A stretch of 64,000 nucleotides of DNA. Origin: an uncultured Flavobacteriales bacterium (GTDB taxonomy: Bacteria; Bacteroidota; Bacteroidia; Flavobacteriales_D; Crocinitomicaceae). Shown here one piece after another: positions 18,453 to 27,991 of the stretch (positions within the stretch are counted from its first letter, which is position 1; each line of letters opens with the position of its first letter). The notes under the pieces were generated by a model. The model was not told the DNA's origin and did no database searches. It saw nothing but the letters and a program-made list of their open reading frames with translations. The DNA lies in assembly GCA_913056215.1 (NCBI GenBank), contig CAJXMN010000006.1:1-64000 (forward strand), read 5' to 3'. A program made the position numbers and the translations under genes.

Positions 18453-19721
18453 TTAATCGAGTAGATTTCTGCCTACTTCACAAGATAAACATTTTTTAAA
18501 AGTACAAAATTCGTTATTCAATTCGAGAATTCCCTGCGATTCTAATGCATTTTCAATGTTAACACCTCTTTGATGCCATTGTTTCACAATCGTATTCTGT
18601 TCAGGGTGTAAATCGATCATTAAGTCAATTAATGCTTGCTCATAAGCATAATCTTGATTTAAATGCTTAAAAAAAACAAAAAGGGGAGCAACTGCATTGA
18701 TCATAATCCCACGAATGACATTTCGTGAAATATTTACTGCATGGCGTTTACTACATTGTCTTTCGAAGGTGAAATGCTTTTCCCAAAATGGGTGTAATTC
18801 TATGTCCCCTAATTTTTCAGTCAAGCTTTTTGCGTCTGTGGCTGTTTTCAATTGAAAGTTAAATACATCAACGGCATGAATAATCCCTATTAACTGAGCG
18901 ATTTTCAACGTTGGGAAACTATAAGGACGCACTCCGCTAAACTTCCAGGCGGACTTTTGCATTTCCGCTAAGTTGTATTTTCTTTTTATGAGTGCCCAAT
19001 CGTTTTTTAATCTATCAACGTATGGATGCGCGTAATTTACATTAAGCAGACCCGCAACACCAAACAAAAGCGCAGCTAACCGATTGCTGTTCCATCGTTC
19101 GCGCTGGACAATTACGGGGTCGATACGCTGTGCCAGTTCGAGAAAAGGTAATTTATTAACGCGGCCTCCCAATGATTGGCAAAGCGCCGCAAGAACAGCC
19201 GTTTTCCTGTTTTTGCCAGCGCGTTCATAAGTACCTACCAACTCCAAGCCTTTCCTTTCCATACGCTCCAAGAATGCATTAGTCACCTGCCTGTTTAAGG
19301 GTTCCTGCATATTCGCAATTCGGCTTTCACAAGGCAACTTTTTTTTACTTTTGAGCAACTGATAAAACTGGTTGTAATGCTGTTTATCAATCCTATTCTT
19401 TAAAGTTAAAGTAGGCAGTATATGTTGTTGAACCCGAACTTGTCGATCATGTTCCAAGACAACGTGAAGCACTACATTATCGTAAGCGCGGTCCAGATGA
19501 TGACGGTGGAGATACCAATCAGAAGATTTTATATGTAATTCTATATTTCCTGACCACTCGATACCTTCAATTGCTATAGTACCGTTGAAGAAGTCTGGAC
19601 CTGCATCAAAATTATGCCAACCCACATTTTTTATGGTCACACTTCGACCGTCTTCGAGTTCCAGTCCACGAAAATCAAATCGTTTTGTTTTCCAAATATA
19701 ATGGAGATATTCCTCTTTCAT
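18453..19721 (-). CDS. DUF2851 family protein
   Basis: 422 residues, beginning MKEEYLHYIWKTKRFDFRGLELEDGRSV. The N-terminal third (FNGTIAIEGIEWSGNIELHIKSSDWYLHRHHLDRAYDNVVLHVV) is typical of this Bacteroidota-restricted family of unknown function. No signal peptide or membrane segment is seen. Histidine-rich WYLHRHHLDRAYDNVVLHV might bind metal, which is only a guess. It is first in the DUF2851-PspC-RmlD unit. Confidence 0.8.
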   Translation of the reverse strand: MKEEYLHYIWKTKRFDFRGLELEDGRSVTIKNVGWHNFDAGPDFFNGTIAIEGIEWSGNIELHIKSSDWYLHRHHLDRAYDNVVLHVVLEHDRQVRVQQHILPTLTLKNRIDKQHYNQFYQLLKSKKKLPCESRIANMQEPLNRQVTNAFLERMERKGLELVGTYERAGKNRKTAVLAALCQSLGGRVNKLPFLELAQRIDPVIVQRERWNSNRLAALLFGVAGLLNVNYAHPYVDRLKNDWALIKRKYNLAEMQKSAWKFSGVRPYSFPTLKIAQLIGIIHAVDVFNFQLKTATDAKSLTEKLGDIELHPFWEKHFTFERQCSKRHAVNISRNVIRGIMINAVAPLFVFFKHLNQDYAYEQALIDLMIDLHPEQNTIVKQWHQRGVNIENALESQGILELNNEFCTFKKCLSCEVGRNLLD

Positions 19722-19796
19722 TAGGTGGTTAATGTTTACAGATTCCTAATAAAGATAAAAAATATGAGGGAAACCACCAATTAAAAGTCACTGAGG

Positions 19797-22700
19797 TTAT
19801 TTACGAGCTTTCACCCCTCTAATACCAATGACAGTGATATCATCCGTTTGCGGTTCATCTCCAATCCAAGCAGAAAGGTGCTCTCTGAAAATTTCATTTT
19901 GCTCTTGCATATCCTGTGGTGTCAGTGCATCGAGCAATGCCAAGAACTTCTTAATCGATAGTTTTTTATTCTTTTCTCCTCCAAACTGATCTGGATATCC
20001 ATCTGAGAAGAGGTAAAGTGCCTGATTATTGGAAAGCGACATTTCCTGTGTCTTGTAGGAGAAGTTTTCTTCGCGTGGCTCATCCCCAATGTGCTTGGAT
20101 TCCCCTTTAAAAACTTGAATTTTATCATTGTCTTCATCAGTCACAACAAATCGACCTCCTGCTGTTGAGTACGTGAGATTCGAGGTATGATGATCAAAAA
20201 CACAAACAACCGCCTCCATTCCATCTTTAATTCTATTTTGGCCATCTCTTGGCAAGACCTGCTTTAATCGAGCATCTAATTCATTAAAGATTTCTCCAGG
20301 ATCTGTTATTCCCGCTTCGAGAATAATCTGATTAAGGATATTAATCCCTAGCAAGGTCATAAAAGAACCGGGTACACCATGCCCTGTAGAATCAGAACAA
20401 ATCAAGATGGTTTTATCATCAACTTCATTTAACCAGTAGAAGTCACCACTCACGATATCTTTTGGTTTAAACAAAATGAAATGTTCCTCAAAAACTCTTT
20501 CAAATTCAGAAGACCGAGGCAGCATGTTGAACTGAATACGACGAGCATAATTAATAGAAGCCGTAATATCCTTGTTCTGTTCTTTAATAATCGAATTAGC
20601 TCTTCTCCGCTCAGTGATGTCACGCGCCAAACCTAAGAACCCTGTTACTATATTATCTGCTCCTGGCTTTAATAGCGTGGTTAGGTTTTGTCCCAACCAT
20701 TTCACCTTTCCTTCTGGTGTTTCGATTGGAAACTCAATGTAATCATTTTTCTTTCGATCCTTGAAATTGGTCGTATAGAATTGCTGCACTCTAGACCGGT
20801 GTTTTTCCGGAATAACTGCAGCGATTGAAGTCCCAATTAGCTCCTCGTACTTCCGATCCAAAACGTCGAGCCCTTTTTCATTTATGAACGTGAAGTTTCC
20901 ATTGGGATCCGTTTGAAAAATTAAATCATCTGCATTGCGAACAATGAGCTCATAATAATTTTCGAGATTAATTTTATCCGTGACGTCCTGACCTAAAATG
21001 ACGCGAACGTCACCAGAGAATTCTTTGCACGACCATTGGTAATAGACAATTTCATTATTTTTCGTGAACAGCGGAGTAACGAAGATTTTGCCCTCTTCAA
21101 AATCTTCTGTGAGGTCAATATTTGAAAACTTCTTGTGGTTTTTAATCTCAGGTTGATGGCGATTGAGCTCCTTAATGTAATGCCCCCGAAGTGATTCCTG
21201 CAGGTCCAATAACTCCTCAATATTTTCACTCGAATACGATATCTTACCATTTCCATCAAAAGCTACAACGAGGGCATTCCCCTTATTGACAACTCCTGAA
21301 GTGAAAATCAAGCGTTCCAACGAATTATTCCGCAGATAAGTCATGAAAATAACGAGAAAAGCAGCAACTGCAATACCAACTAAAAATAAATATTGATTGT
21401 AGATCGCACTATCTAAATAGAACACCACAGCTACACTCGCCAGCATAAGTACAAAACTAAATGCAATAGCTGATTTTAAAGAGCGAAAAACAAAGGGCGC
21501 TACATAAGCAACAACTAAAGTAGCCATAAAGTAAAAGGGGTGGATATCTGAGAGGAAAGTGAGCAAATGGTTGTATCCTAGCAATCCTAAAAAACCGAGG
21601 ATCAAAAGCTCGTTGGAATAGCGCATAAATCGACGATTGAATGCGACCAATAGGAATAATACAAAAACTACTACACCGAGGATAATCGCTGACAGATCAT
21701 GAACTTGAATCGTTTCATCTAATCGTGGAGCAAAAATGTGAGCAGCCGTATTAGCAAAAGCACCAAAGAGTAAAATACTTCCAGCCATTCTCCTATCCGC
21801 ACCTACATCCCTAGAAAGAATAATATTTTTTTTATTGAAACTTTTGGTTCTTTCGAGTACCAAAAAATTAGCTAGAATGACTATTCCTATAACAACAATG
21901 ATGAACCATTTAGATGTATAGAAAGGTTCATATATTTGAAACGAAAAAGTAGAAACATCACTCACCAATTCCTCATCAACTGTTGACCGAACTTTAAACG
22001 TGTATTTTCCTTTATCTAAATTATTGAAAAACACTTCCTCTTCCGCCGACCAATCTGACCACTCGGAATTCTCTAAACCTTCCAGTTTATAGCTGTACTT
22101 AACGAAACTCGATTTAGTATTGATACTTTTGAATTGAAAAGAAAAGTTACTCTCATCCGAATTGAACACGTTTCGGCTCTTATCTAATTCATACCATTCG
22201 TAATCTTTATTCTTGATTTGTTTTATCCTCGGCGATACAGGTTTCAGGTTTTTCTTAAAATATTCAGGTCGAATCATGAAAAGCCCTTCAAGTGTACCGA
22301 CAAATATAGTTCCATAGCGCGTCTTAAATGAAGAACGCATGTGGGTTTCATATCCGCCAAAACCATTTTCTTGATTATAAGTACTACTCGATTTGGCATT
22401 GCCGTTAGCGTCAACACGTATAACAGTAATCCCTTTATTGGTCCCCACGATTAAATTGCCGTTACTATCCGTGTTTAAGGTGTAGATTAAAGTAGATGGT
22501 AAAAATCGCTGGGCAGTGATCGCTCTAATATCTCCGGATTTTGTAAACCCTAGTAACCCTTCGTCCAGGCTAAACCAACACGTTCCAAAACTATCTTGAG
22601 CTGAATTCCCCACATAAGCACCTAAGGATGTTCCATTTACCTCCTGAGGCAACTTTTTGAATAAGTCCGATGAAATATCATATTCAAACACACCATTATT

Positions 22701-24125
22701 CGACCCAAAAAGAACCTTGGAGGAATCCGCATTAAAAATAGCTGTGTAGAAATAGGCTGGTGCTTCACTAAAATGCATCGTGGTATCATTACTTTCATCA
22801 CGGTAATAAAGCCCTTTACCTTCAATCGCATACCACAAGTGCTGATTTTCACCGAACACCAACGTTAGTCTAGCTTTATCATCTATGTTAAATAGCTCAT
22901 CTCTAACAAATTTCGTATTCTTTACTTGCCACAACCCCTTATTGGAAGCTACGTAATTACGCCCCTTAAATTGGGTAAGACTTTTAACAGATAAATCTTC
23001 ATGCTTGATAAAGTCTGTATCATTCTGACGGTTCCCTATGTAAGTCTGTCCTTCACCAACAGCAATAATGGCATCATATTCCTTTGTTCTCCCTATGAAT
23101 GTGATGTGCGTGTTGCGATAAACTTCGTTAAAATTAATTTTAGTGAAGGGTTCAAGTGAAATTCGAAAAACACCACTTTGCTGCGTCGTCACCCAAATAT
23201 CCCGATTCCGATCTATAAATACATCCGTAGGCCCAACGATCTTTTTTGTAGAATTATTAACGAGTCGTGCGTACCTTTTGCTGGATTTATCTTTTAAAAT
23301 GACATTACCTTGATTGGTGATAAAAACGAATTTATCGAATCGTTCTGCACATTTTATCACGTATTCTTTTTCGCCCGTATAATCGCTCTTTAATTCTTCA
23401 TCAATAAAAAATTTAGGGCGGAAATCATCCATCAAAACGGTCAACTCCATGCTCAACTCCCTATTAGCGAAAACAAGACTATCACCAGATTGATAAGCAC
23501 CCACTAATTCCTCTGTCATGGAGCGATCTGTTCCCAGCCAATCGTGCAAATTCTCCACGCGATCCTCATATACCACATAATTCCCTTTAGATGTGAACAT
23601 GAATACCCCCCGATCTAATTTCAATGAACCATAAAAATGGGTTTGCTCATTGTACGGGAACGTTTTTCTTTCATAAACGAGGGTACTGTCATCAAAAATA
23701 AAAACCCCACCATCCTGCAACACAATCTGACGATCCTGGAACTGCAAAATTGCATGGTTTTGACCGTATTGAGTAATATAATCAAGCTGATCTATCTGAT
23801 CATAGGATAAGGTATAATTATTTCTAAAAAGGGTTGAAAAATAAACGCGTTCATCTGAAAATGAAATTGAATTTACATGGCGATTCGTGCGGCCTTGAAT
23901 ATCCTCCAGATAATCAAATTTTTTTCCATCGAACCGCATAAGACCTGCCCCATCCGTTCCAAACCACAAATAACCATATTTATCTTCATTGACACTAAGT
24001 ATGGAGGACAACGTCAGTCCATCCCGATGGTTATAATTTTTAAATGTGTAGAGCTGCGTCAATGCATTACAAGAGACTATCAGAAAACTGATGACAATAA
24101 ATATGCGCTGCAAGGATGCTATCAT
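19797..24125 (-). CDS. Giant sensor phosphatase: beta-propeller, Y_Y_Y, 7TM, two PAS, SpoIIE/PP2C
   Basis: 1442 residues. Order: signal peptide (1-22); periplasmic propeller of two-component-regulator repeats (about 30-640; YGYLWFGTDGAGLMRFDGKKF at the start); Ig-like Y_Y_Y domain (about 675-735); a membrane helix (740-757); a block of about six further helices (about 778-932); a PAS-like segment (about 950-1050); a PAS domain (about 1060-1180; DDLIFQTDPNGNFTFINEKG); and a SpoIIE-type PP2C domain (about 1205-1440). Phosphatase metal residues look intact (VSGDFYW, DSTGHGVPGSFM, SDGYPDQFGG, TDDITV). Output is therefore probably dephosphorylation of an anti-sigma antagonist rather than His-Asp relay. 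No partner switch genes are adjacent; it appears monocistronic. Confidence 0.88.
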   Translation of the reverse strand: MIASLQRIFIVISFLIVSCNALTQLYTFKNYNHRDGLTLSSILSVNEDKYGYLWFGTDGAGLMRFDGKKFDYLEDIQGRTNRHVNSISFSDERVYFSTLFRNNYTLSYDQIDQLDYITQYGQNHAILQFQDRQIVLQDGGVFIFDDSTLVYERKTFPYNEQTHFYGSLKLDRGVFMFTSKGNYVVYEDRVENLHDWLGTDRSMTEELVGAYQSGDSLVFANRELSMELTVLMDDFRPKFFIDEELKSDYTGEKEYVIKCAERFDKFVFITNQGNVILKDKSSKRYARLVNNSTKKIVGPTDVFIDRNRDIWVTTQQSGVFRISLEPFTKINFNEVYRNTHITFIGRTKEYDAIIAVGEGQTYIGNRQNDTDFIKHEDLSVKSLTQFKGRNYVASNKGLWQVKNTKFVRDELFNIDDKARLTLVFGENQHLWYAIEGKGLYYRDESNDTTMHFSEAPAYFYTAIFNADSSKVLFGSNNGVFEYDISSDLFKKLPQEVNGTSLGAYVGNSAQDSFGTCWFSLDEGLLGFTKSGDIRAITAQRFLPSTLIYTLNTDSNGNLIVGTNKGITVIRVDANGNAKSSSTYNQENGFGGYETHMRSSFKTRYGTIFVGTLEGLFMIRPEYFKKNLKPVSPRIKQIKNKDYEWYELDKSRNVFNSDESNFSFQFKSINTKSSFVKYSYKLEGLENSEWSDWSAEEEVFFNNLDKGKYTFKVRSTVDEELVSDVSTFSFQIYEPFYTSKWFIIVVIGIVILANFLVLERTKSFNKKNIILSRDVGADRRMAGSILLFGAFANTAAHIFAPRLDETIQVHDLSAIILGVVVFVLFLLVAFNRRFMRYSNELLILGFLGLLGYNHLLTFLSDIHPFYFMATLVVAYVAPFVFRSLKSAIAFSFVLMLASVAVVFYLDSAIYNQYLFLVGIAVAAFLVIFMTYLRNNSLERLIFTSGVVNKGNALVVAFDGNGKISYSSENIEELLDLQESLRGHYIKELNRHQPEIKNHKKFSNIDLTEDFEEGKIFVTPLFTKNNEIVYYQWSCKEFSGDVRVILGQDVTDKINLENYYELIVRNADDLIFQTDPNGNFTFINEKGLDVLDRKYEELIGTSIAAVIPEKHRSRVQQFYTTNFKDRKKNDYIEFPIETPEGKVKWLGQNLTTLLKPGADNIVTGFLGLARDITERRRANSIIKEQNKDITASINYARRIQFNMLPRSSEFERVFEEHFILFKPKDIVSGDFYWLNEVDDKTILICSDSTGHGVPGSFMTLLGINILNQIILEAGITDPGEIFNELDARLKQVLPRDGQNRIKDGMEAVVCVFDHHTSNLTYSTAGGRFVVTDEDNDKIQVFKGESKHIGDEPREENFSYKTQEMSLSNNQALYLFSDGYPDQFGGEKNKKLSIKKFLALLDALTPQDMQEQNEIFREHLSAWIGDEPQTDDITVIGIRGVKARK

Positions 24126-24455
24126 TTCATAAGCAGAATTAGGATGTTAAATCTACAAAAAAATATTGGAACAATAGGTGAATTTTGACCGTTATGAAAA
24201 ATGGTCGTCAACTCACTACAAAAGGAAGCATAAATCCTGGTTTGAAGGACCTACGGAAAGAAACGATTAAAATTGTTGCAACCACTGAATATGTCTAGAG
24301 GTGAGACAGCTAATTCTAGATGTAGAATTCCATACAACCATACCTACTTCTTGCACGCTCACATTTCGAGCATTAACTAATTTATTTTGATTCTTTCTTT
24401 TTCGGTCGCCCTTTGATCCACTCGTAAGTTAGTAATGAGCATAGAAAACCTATCA
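24126..24455. other. Intergenic stretch with no clear gene
   Basis: 330 bp between the phosphatase start and the purK stop. It holds a possible 24-codon reading frame at its right end (listed separately) and a perfect inverted repeat AATTCTA-GATG-TAGAATT at 24312-24329 without a U-tract. No consensus -7 box for the phosphatase gene was found. Nothing else recognised. Confidence 0.6.
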
Positions 24456-24456
24456 C
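24382..24456 (-). CDS. Possible 24-residue membrane microprotein overlapping the purK stop
   Basis: A GTG at 24456 shares its G with the purK TAG stop (TAGTG), and the frame encodes a hydrophobic stretch (VIGFLCSLLTYEWI) followed by a basic tail (KGRPKKKESK) to a TAA at 24382. Composition is that of a single-span peptide with an inside-positive end, and the stop-start overlap would allow coupling. It could equally be a chance frame or the remnant of a longer gene. I do not recognise a family. Confidence 0.2.
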   Translation of the reverse strand: MIGFLCSLLTYEWIKGRPKKKESK

Positions 24457-25610
24457 TATTTTCCTCGTGCCACAACTTGAATTATTTCCTGAACTTGACG
24501 AGCGCGTTTTTTAGCTTCATTTAACCGATCACTAGTAATTGTCGCGTGCCCCATTTTTCGATGAGGTTTCGTCTCTGATTTACCATAATTATGAATATAA
24601 ACTCCGTGCATACCCATAGCTTCCTCTATCCCTTCATACATTGCTTTGCCTCTATAGTGTGGATGCCCCAGCAAATTAACCATAACACCTGGCCTAACGA
24701 GCGAGGTGTCACCGAGAGGCAGACCAATAATGGAACGAAGATGCTGTTCAAATTGAGAGGTAAGGTTACATTCAATGGTGTGATGACCACTATTATGCGG
24801 TCGCGGTGCAACTTCGTTTACCAACAGCTCTCCTTCCTTGGTAAGAAATAACTCCACAGCCAGTAGCCCCACCATATCAAGTGATTCTATCACCTTTTTT
24901 CCAAGCGCTTCGGCTCGCTGCTCAATAGACACCTCCACGTTTGCTGGAGCAAATAAAAACTCGACGAGATTGAGGTCGGGATTAAACTCACACTCAACCA
25001 ACGGAAACGTGGCAACTTCTCCCTCTCTATTTCTCGCAACAATGACCGATAATTCTTTTTCAAAATCTATTGTTGTTTCTAGCAGTGAAGGAGCATCAAA
25101 ACCATTTTCTACATCCGTATCATCCTTAATGCGCGTAACACCCTTTCCATCATACCCCCCAGTACGCATTTTTTGAATGGCCGGAAAGCGACTATGGTGG
25201 GCTTTGAGATCCGCACGCCCCTCGAGCAAAACGAAATCTGCTGTGGGAATATCGTGATCCACATAAAACTGCTTTTGTAATCCCTTATCTTTTATGATTT
25301 TTAACACTCGAGGCTGCGGAAAAACATGAACACCACGATCCTCTAGAACTTCAAGTGCTTCAATATTTACATTTTCTATCTCGACTGTAAGCACATCCTT
25401 ATCCGCTCCGAATTCAAGAACATCCTGATAATTTGTAATATCACCTTCGACGAATTCATTCGCTAAAAGACCACATGGCGCTTCTTTGCTTTTATCCATA
25501 CAGTGAATAAAAACGTCATAACTTATAGCTGACTGAATCAACATTCTCCCTAATTGTCCGCCGCCTAGAACACCTAACTTATATTGTTCTCCGTACCATT
25601 TATTTTCCAT
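24456..25610 (-). CDS. purK: 5-(carboxyamino)imidazole ribonucleotide synthase
   Basis: ATP-grasp enzyme that makes N5-CAIR from AIR, bicarbonate and ATP in purine synthesis. The glycine-rich start KLGVLGGGQLGRML, the ATP-grasp loop MRTGGYDGKGV and the C-terminal NEVAPRPHNSGHHTIE are clear. The frame is open to 25724, but the extra 38 residues are not family-like and would contain the promoter; the ATG at 25610 (MENKWYGEQ, 384 residues) is chosen. A consensus -7 box ends 5 bp before this ATG, which suggests a leaderless or nearly leaderless mRNA. Divergent from hpt. purE is not in the window. Confidence 0.94.
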   Translation of the reverse strand: MENKWYGEQYKLGVLGGGQLGRMLIQSAISYDVFIHCMDKSKEAPCGLLANEFVEGDITNYQDVLEFGADKDVLTVEIENVNIEALEVLEDRGVHVFPQPRVLKIIKDKGLQKQFYVDHDIPTADFVLLEGRADLKAHHSRFPAIQKMRTGGYDGKGVTRIKDDTDVENGFDAPSLLETTIDFEKELSVIVARNREGEVATFPLVECEFNPDLNLVEFLFAPANVEVSIEQRAEALGKKVIESLDMVGLLAVELFLTKEGELLVNEVAPRPHNSGHHTIECNLTSQFEQHLRSIIGLPLGDTSLVRPGVMVNLLGHPHYRGKAMYEGIEEAMGMHGVYIHNYGKSETKPHRKMGHATITSDRLNEAKKRARQVQEIIQVVARGK

Positions 25611-25615
25611 ATTCA

Positions 25616-25647
25616 CAAAAATAGCGAATTCAAAACGTGTTCTCCAA
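25616..25647 (-). promoter_or_regulatory. Promoter of purK
   Basis: On the minus strand TTG (25645-25647), 21-bp spacer, TATTTTTG (25616-25623). The -7 element matches TAnnTTTG; the spacing is at the long end. Only 5 nt separate the -7 box from the purK ATG. Confidence 0.55.
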
Positions 25648-25828
25648 TCATTTCTTTTCTTTTGCTGCAAGCGAACTAAATATAAACAAGAAGAAATCTG
25701 AATGATCCATTGACTAATGATCACACCAAGACCTCATTCAACTTTCAAGAAAACATCCGGTATTCGGTAGTTTTAGTCCCGTAGCAAAAAGTCATTCGCT
25801 GAGGTGGCAGTAAATCATTACACACAAG

Positions 25829-25857
25829 TTGAGCGTACTTAGAAAATATTATCTTTG
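25829..25857 (+). promoter_or_regulatory. Promoter of the hpt-adk-obgE operon
   Basis: TTG (25829-25831), 18-bp spacer, TATCTTTG (25850-25857). A very good -33/-7 match. It fixes the start of hpt downstream, because the TTG at 25855 lies inside the -7 box. Confidence 0.75.
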
Positions 25858-25878
25858 TGGTTTCAAACTTATTGCAAC

Positions 25879-26409
25879 GTGCGAATCAAAGATAAAGAGT
25901 TCGAACCTTACATATCGTCTTCAGATATTCAGTCAACTATTCAAAAAATAGCTGATCAGATCAACACCGATTACTCTGGTAAATCTGTCATATTTGTTGG
26001 AGTACTCAACGGCGCTTTCATGTTCGCTGGTGACCTGCTGAAGAACATTGATTTTAATTGTGAAATCTCCTTCATAAAGGTAGCTTCTTACGAAGGTACT
26101 TCAAGTTCAGGAAAGGTGCATGAATTAATAGGCTTAGTAAACGATATTAAGGATAAACATGTCATTATATTAGAAGATATTGTTGACACTGGACTGACTC
26201 TTAATAAGATCTTCTCAATGATCAATCACGATGAACCTGCTTCCCTCGAAGTTGCCTCGTTGCTTTACAAACCCGAAGCTTTCCAGGGTAAACACTCTCC
26301 AAAATACGTAGGTTTTGAAATTCCGAAAAAGTTTATCGTCGGTTACGGTTTGGATTACCTCGAAGAGGGCAGGAATACGAAGGATATTTACGAATTGAAA
26401 GACAAATAA
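25879..26409 (+). CDS. hpt: Hypoxanthine phosphoribosyltransferase
   Basis: 176 residues from a GTG at 25879 (VRIKDKEFEPYIS). The open frame reaches a TTG at 25855, but that codon is within the promoter -7 box and would not be transcribed. The PRPP loop VIILEDIVDTGLTL (preceded by LVNDIKDKH) and the VGVLNGAFMFAGDL segment identify the enzyme, which salvages hypoxanthine/guanine to IMP/GMP. It ends 1 bp before the adk ATG, so hpt, adk, obgE and the PAP2 gene form one tight operon. Confidence 0.93.
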   Translation: MRIKDKEFEPYISSSDIQSTIQKIADQINTDYSGKSVIFVGVLNGAFMFAGDLLKNIDFNCEISFIKVASYEGTSSSGKVHELIGLVNDIKDKHVIILEDIVDTGLTLNKIFSMINHDEPASLEVASLLYKPEAFQGKHSPKYVGFEIPKKFIVGYGLDYLEEGRNTKDIYELKDK

Positions 26410-26410
26410 A

Positions 26411-26986
26411 ATGTTAAATCTTGTATTATTTGGACCTCCCGGAGCGGGAAAAGGTACACAATCAGAAAGAATAATTGAACATTACGGTTTAATACATCTC
26501 TCTACAGGAGATATTTTTCGATCTAATATCGGAGATAAAACGGAACTTGGTAAGCTCGCCAAGAGCTACATCGATAAAGGTCAATTGGTTCCAGACGAAG
26601 TAACGATCGACATGGTGAAATCTGAGGTGGAAAAACATAGCACCCCTAAAGGATTTATATTTGACGGATTTCCACGGACACAAGTACAAGCCAAAGCGCT
26701 AGATGAATATATGAAGAAAAAAAACACTTCAATATCTGCTATGATCGCGCTAGACGTTCCGGAAGAAGAACTCAAAGAACGTTTACAGCAACGCGCTAAA
26801 GATTCTGGAAGGACTGATGATGCCGATCCTAAAGTGATTGAACAGCGCATTGAAGTTTACAGAAAAGAGACGGCACCCGTTAAATCCTTCTACCAGGAAC
26901 AAAGTAAGTTCCACGAGGTAGATGGAATGGGAAGCATCGAATCAATTACAGACCGCCTGTTTTCAACCATCGAAAAAATTAAATAA
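26411..26986 (+). CDS. adk: Adenylate kinase
   Basis: 191 residues, the short form without a zinc-binding LID insert. P-loop GPPGAGKGTQ (residues 7-16), AMP-binding STGDIFR and DGFPRT, and the LID arginines around RAKDSGRTDDADPKVIEQRIEVY. It equilibrates ATP + AMP with 2 ADP. Lies 1 bp after hpt and 15 bp before obgE. Confidence 0.97.
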   Translation: MLNLVLFGPPGAGKGTQSERIIEHYGLIHLSTGDIFRSNIGDKTELGKLAKSYIDKGQLVPDEVTIDMVKSEVEKHSTPKGFIFDGFPRTQVQAKALDEYMKKKNTSISAMIALDVPEEELKERLQQRAKDSGRTDDADPKVIEQRIEVYRKETAPVKSFYQEQSKFHEVDGMGSIESITDRLFSTIEKIK

Positions 26987-27001
26987 GAAGCGACATACAC
27001 C

Positions 27002-27991
27002 ATGGCCTCAGACAACTTTGTTGATTACGTTAAAATATATTGTCGTTCGGGGAATGGCGGAGCTGGTTCACGCCACATGAGGCGGGAAAAGTACATTCCA
27101 AAAGGTGGACCTGACGGCGGTGATGGCGGTCGTGGTGGTCACATTATTCTTCGAGGAAATGAAAACACGTGGACGTTACTCCATTTGAAATATCAAAAAC
27201 ACATCAAAGCCAAACACGGAGAGCCCGGGCGCGGCAATTTAATGACAGGTGCAGAAGGTGATGACATTATTTTGGACGTTCCAGTAGGCACACTAGCGAG
27301 AGATGCCGAAACGAATGAAGTCCTTTTCGAGATTAGTGAAAATGGTCAGGAACATATTCTCATGAAAGGTGGCCGTGGCGGTCGTGGTAATCATCATTTC
27401 AAAACCTCTACCAATCAAGCACCCGAGTACGCTCAGCCTGGTGAAGAAGGTAGTGAATCCTGGTGTATACTCGAATTGAAAGTACTTGCAGATGTCGGTT
27501 TAGTCGGCTTTCCAAATGCCGGCAAGAGCACATTACTTTCGGTAGTTTCAGCTGCTAAACCTGCTATTGCGAATTATCCTTTCACAACCTTGCGCCCCAA
27601 CCTCGGAATGGTAGATTATCGTGGAAATCAGTCTTTTGTCATGGCAGATATACCTGGAATTATTGAAGGAGCCCATACGGGAAAAGGATTAGGATTGCGA
27701 TTTCTGCGACATATTGAGCGCAATGCAACGTTGCTTTTTTTAATACCTGCGGATAGTAACGATATCGCTAAAGAATATGCGATACTTCTGAAAGAACTTG
27801 AGCAATATAATCCAGAACTTTTAGATAAGAAAAGAGTATTGGCTATTTCAAAATCCGATATGCTTGACGAAGAGCTCATCGCTGAAATCGAACCTGACCT
27901 TCCTGATATTCCTCATTTATTTATATCTTCAGTCGCGGAATCAAATATTTCAGAACTGAAAGACTTACTGTGGAAAACACTGCAGGTATGA
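27002..27991 (+). CDS. obgE: GTPase Obg/CgtA
   Basis: 329 residues. The N-terminal Obg fold is glycine-rich ([23 protein letters not shown], and [27 protein letters not shown]); the G domain begins near 160 with GFPNAGKST, then [16 protein letters not shown]. The G4 motif reads SKSD rather than NKxD, a mild variant. There is no C-terminal OCT extension. Obg acts in late 50S assembly and stress signalling. The final TGA overlaps the next ATG. Confidence 0.96.
   Translation: MASDNFVDYVKIYCRSGNGGAGSRHMRREKYIPKGGPDGGDGGRGGHIILRGNENTWTLLHLKYQKHIKAKHGEPGRGNLMTGAEGDDIILDVPVGTLARDAETNEVLFEISENGQEHILMKGGRGGRGNHHFKTSTNQAPEYAQPGEEGSESWCILELKVLADVGLVGFPNAGKSTLLSVVSAAKPAIANYPFTTLRPNLGMVDYRGNQSFVMADIPGIIEGAHTGKGLGLRFLRHIERNATLLFLIPADSNDIAKEYAILLKELEQYNPELLDKKRVLAISKSDMLDEELIAEIEPDLPDIPHLFISSVAESNISELKDLLWKTLQV

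Noticed and set aside
19724-19778. GGTGGTT/AACCACC inverted repeat between the DUF2851 and phosphatase genes
   Set aside because: The 41-bp loop is too long for a convincing hairpin and there is no U-tract.
25611-25724. 38-residue N-terminal extension of purK
   Set aside because: It would contain the purK promoter -7 box, and the family begins at the glycine-rich loop right after the ATG at 25610.
25855-25878. Upstream TTG start of hpt
   Set aside because: The TTG is inside the TATCTTTG -7 box, so it cannot be in the mRNA from that promoter.
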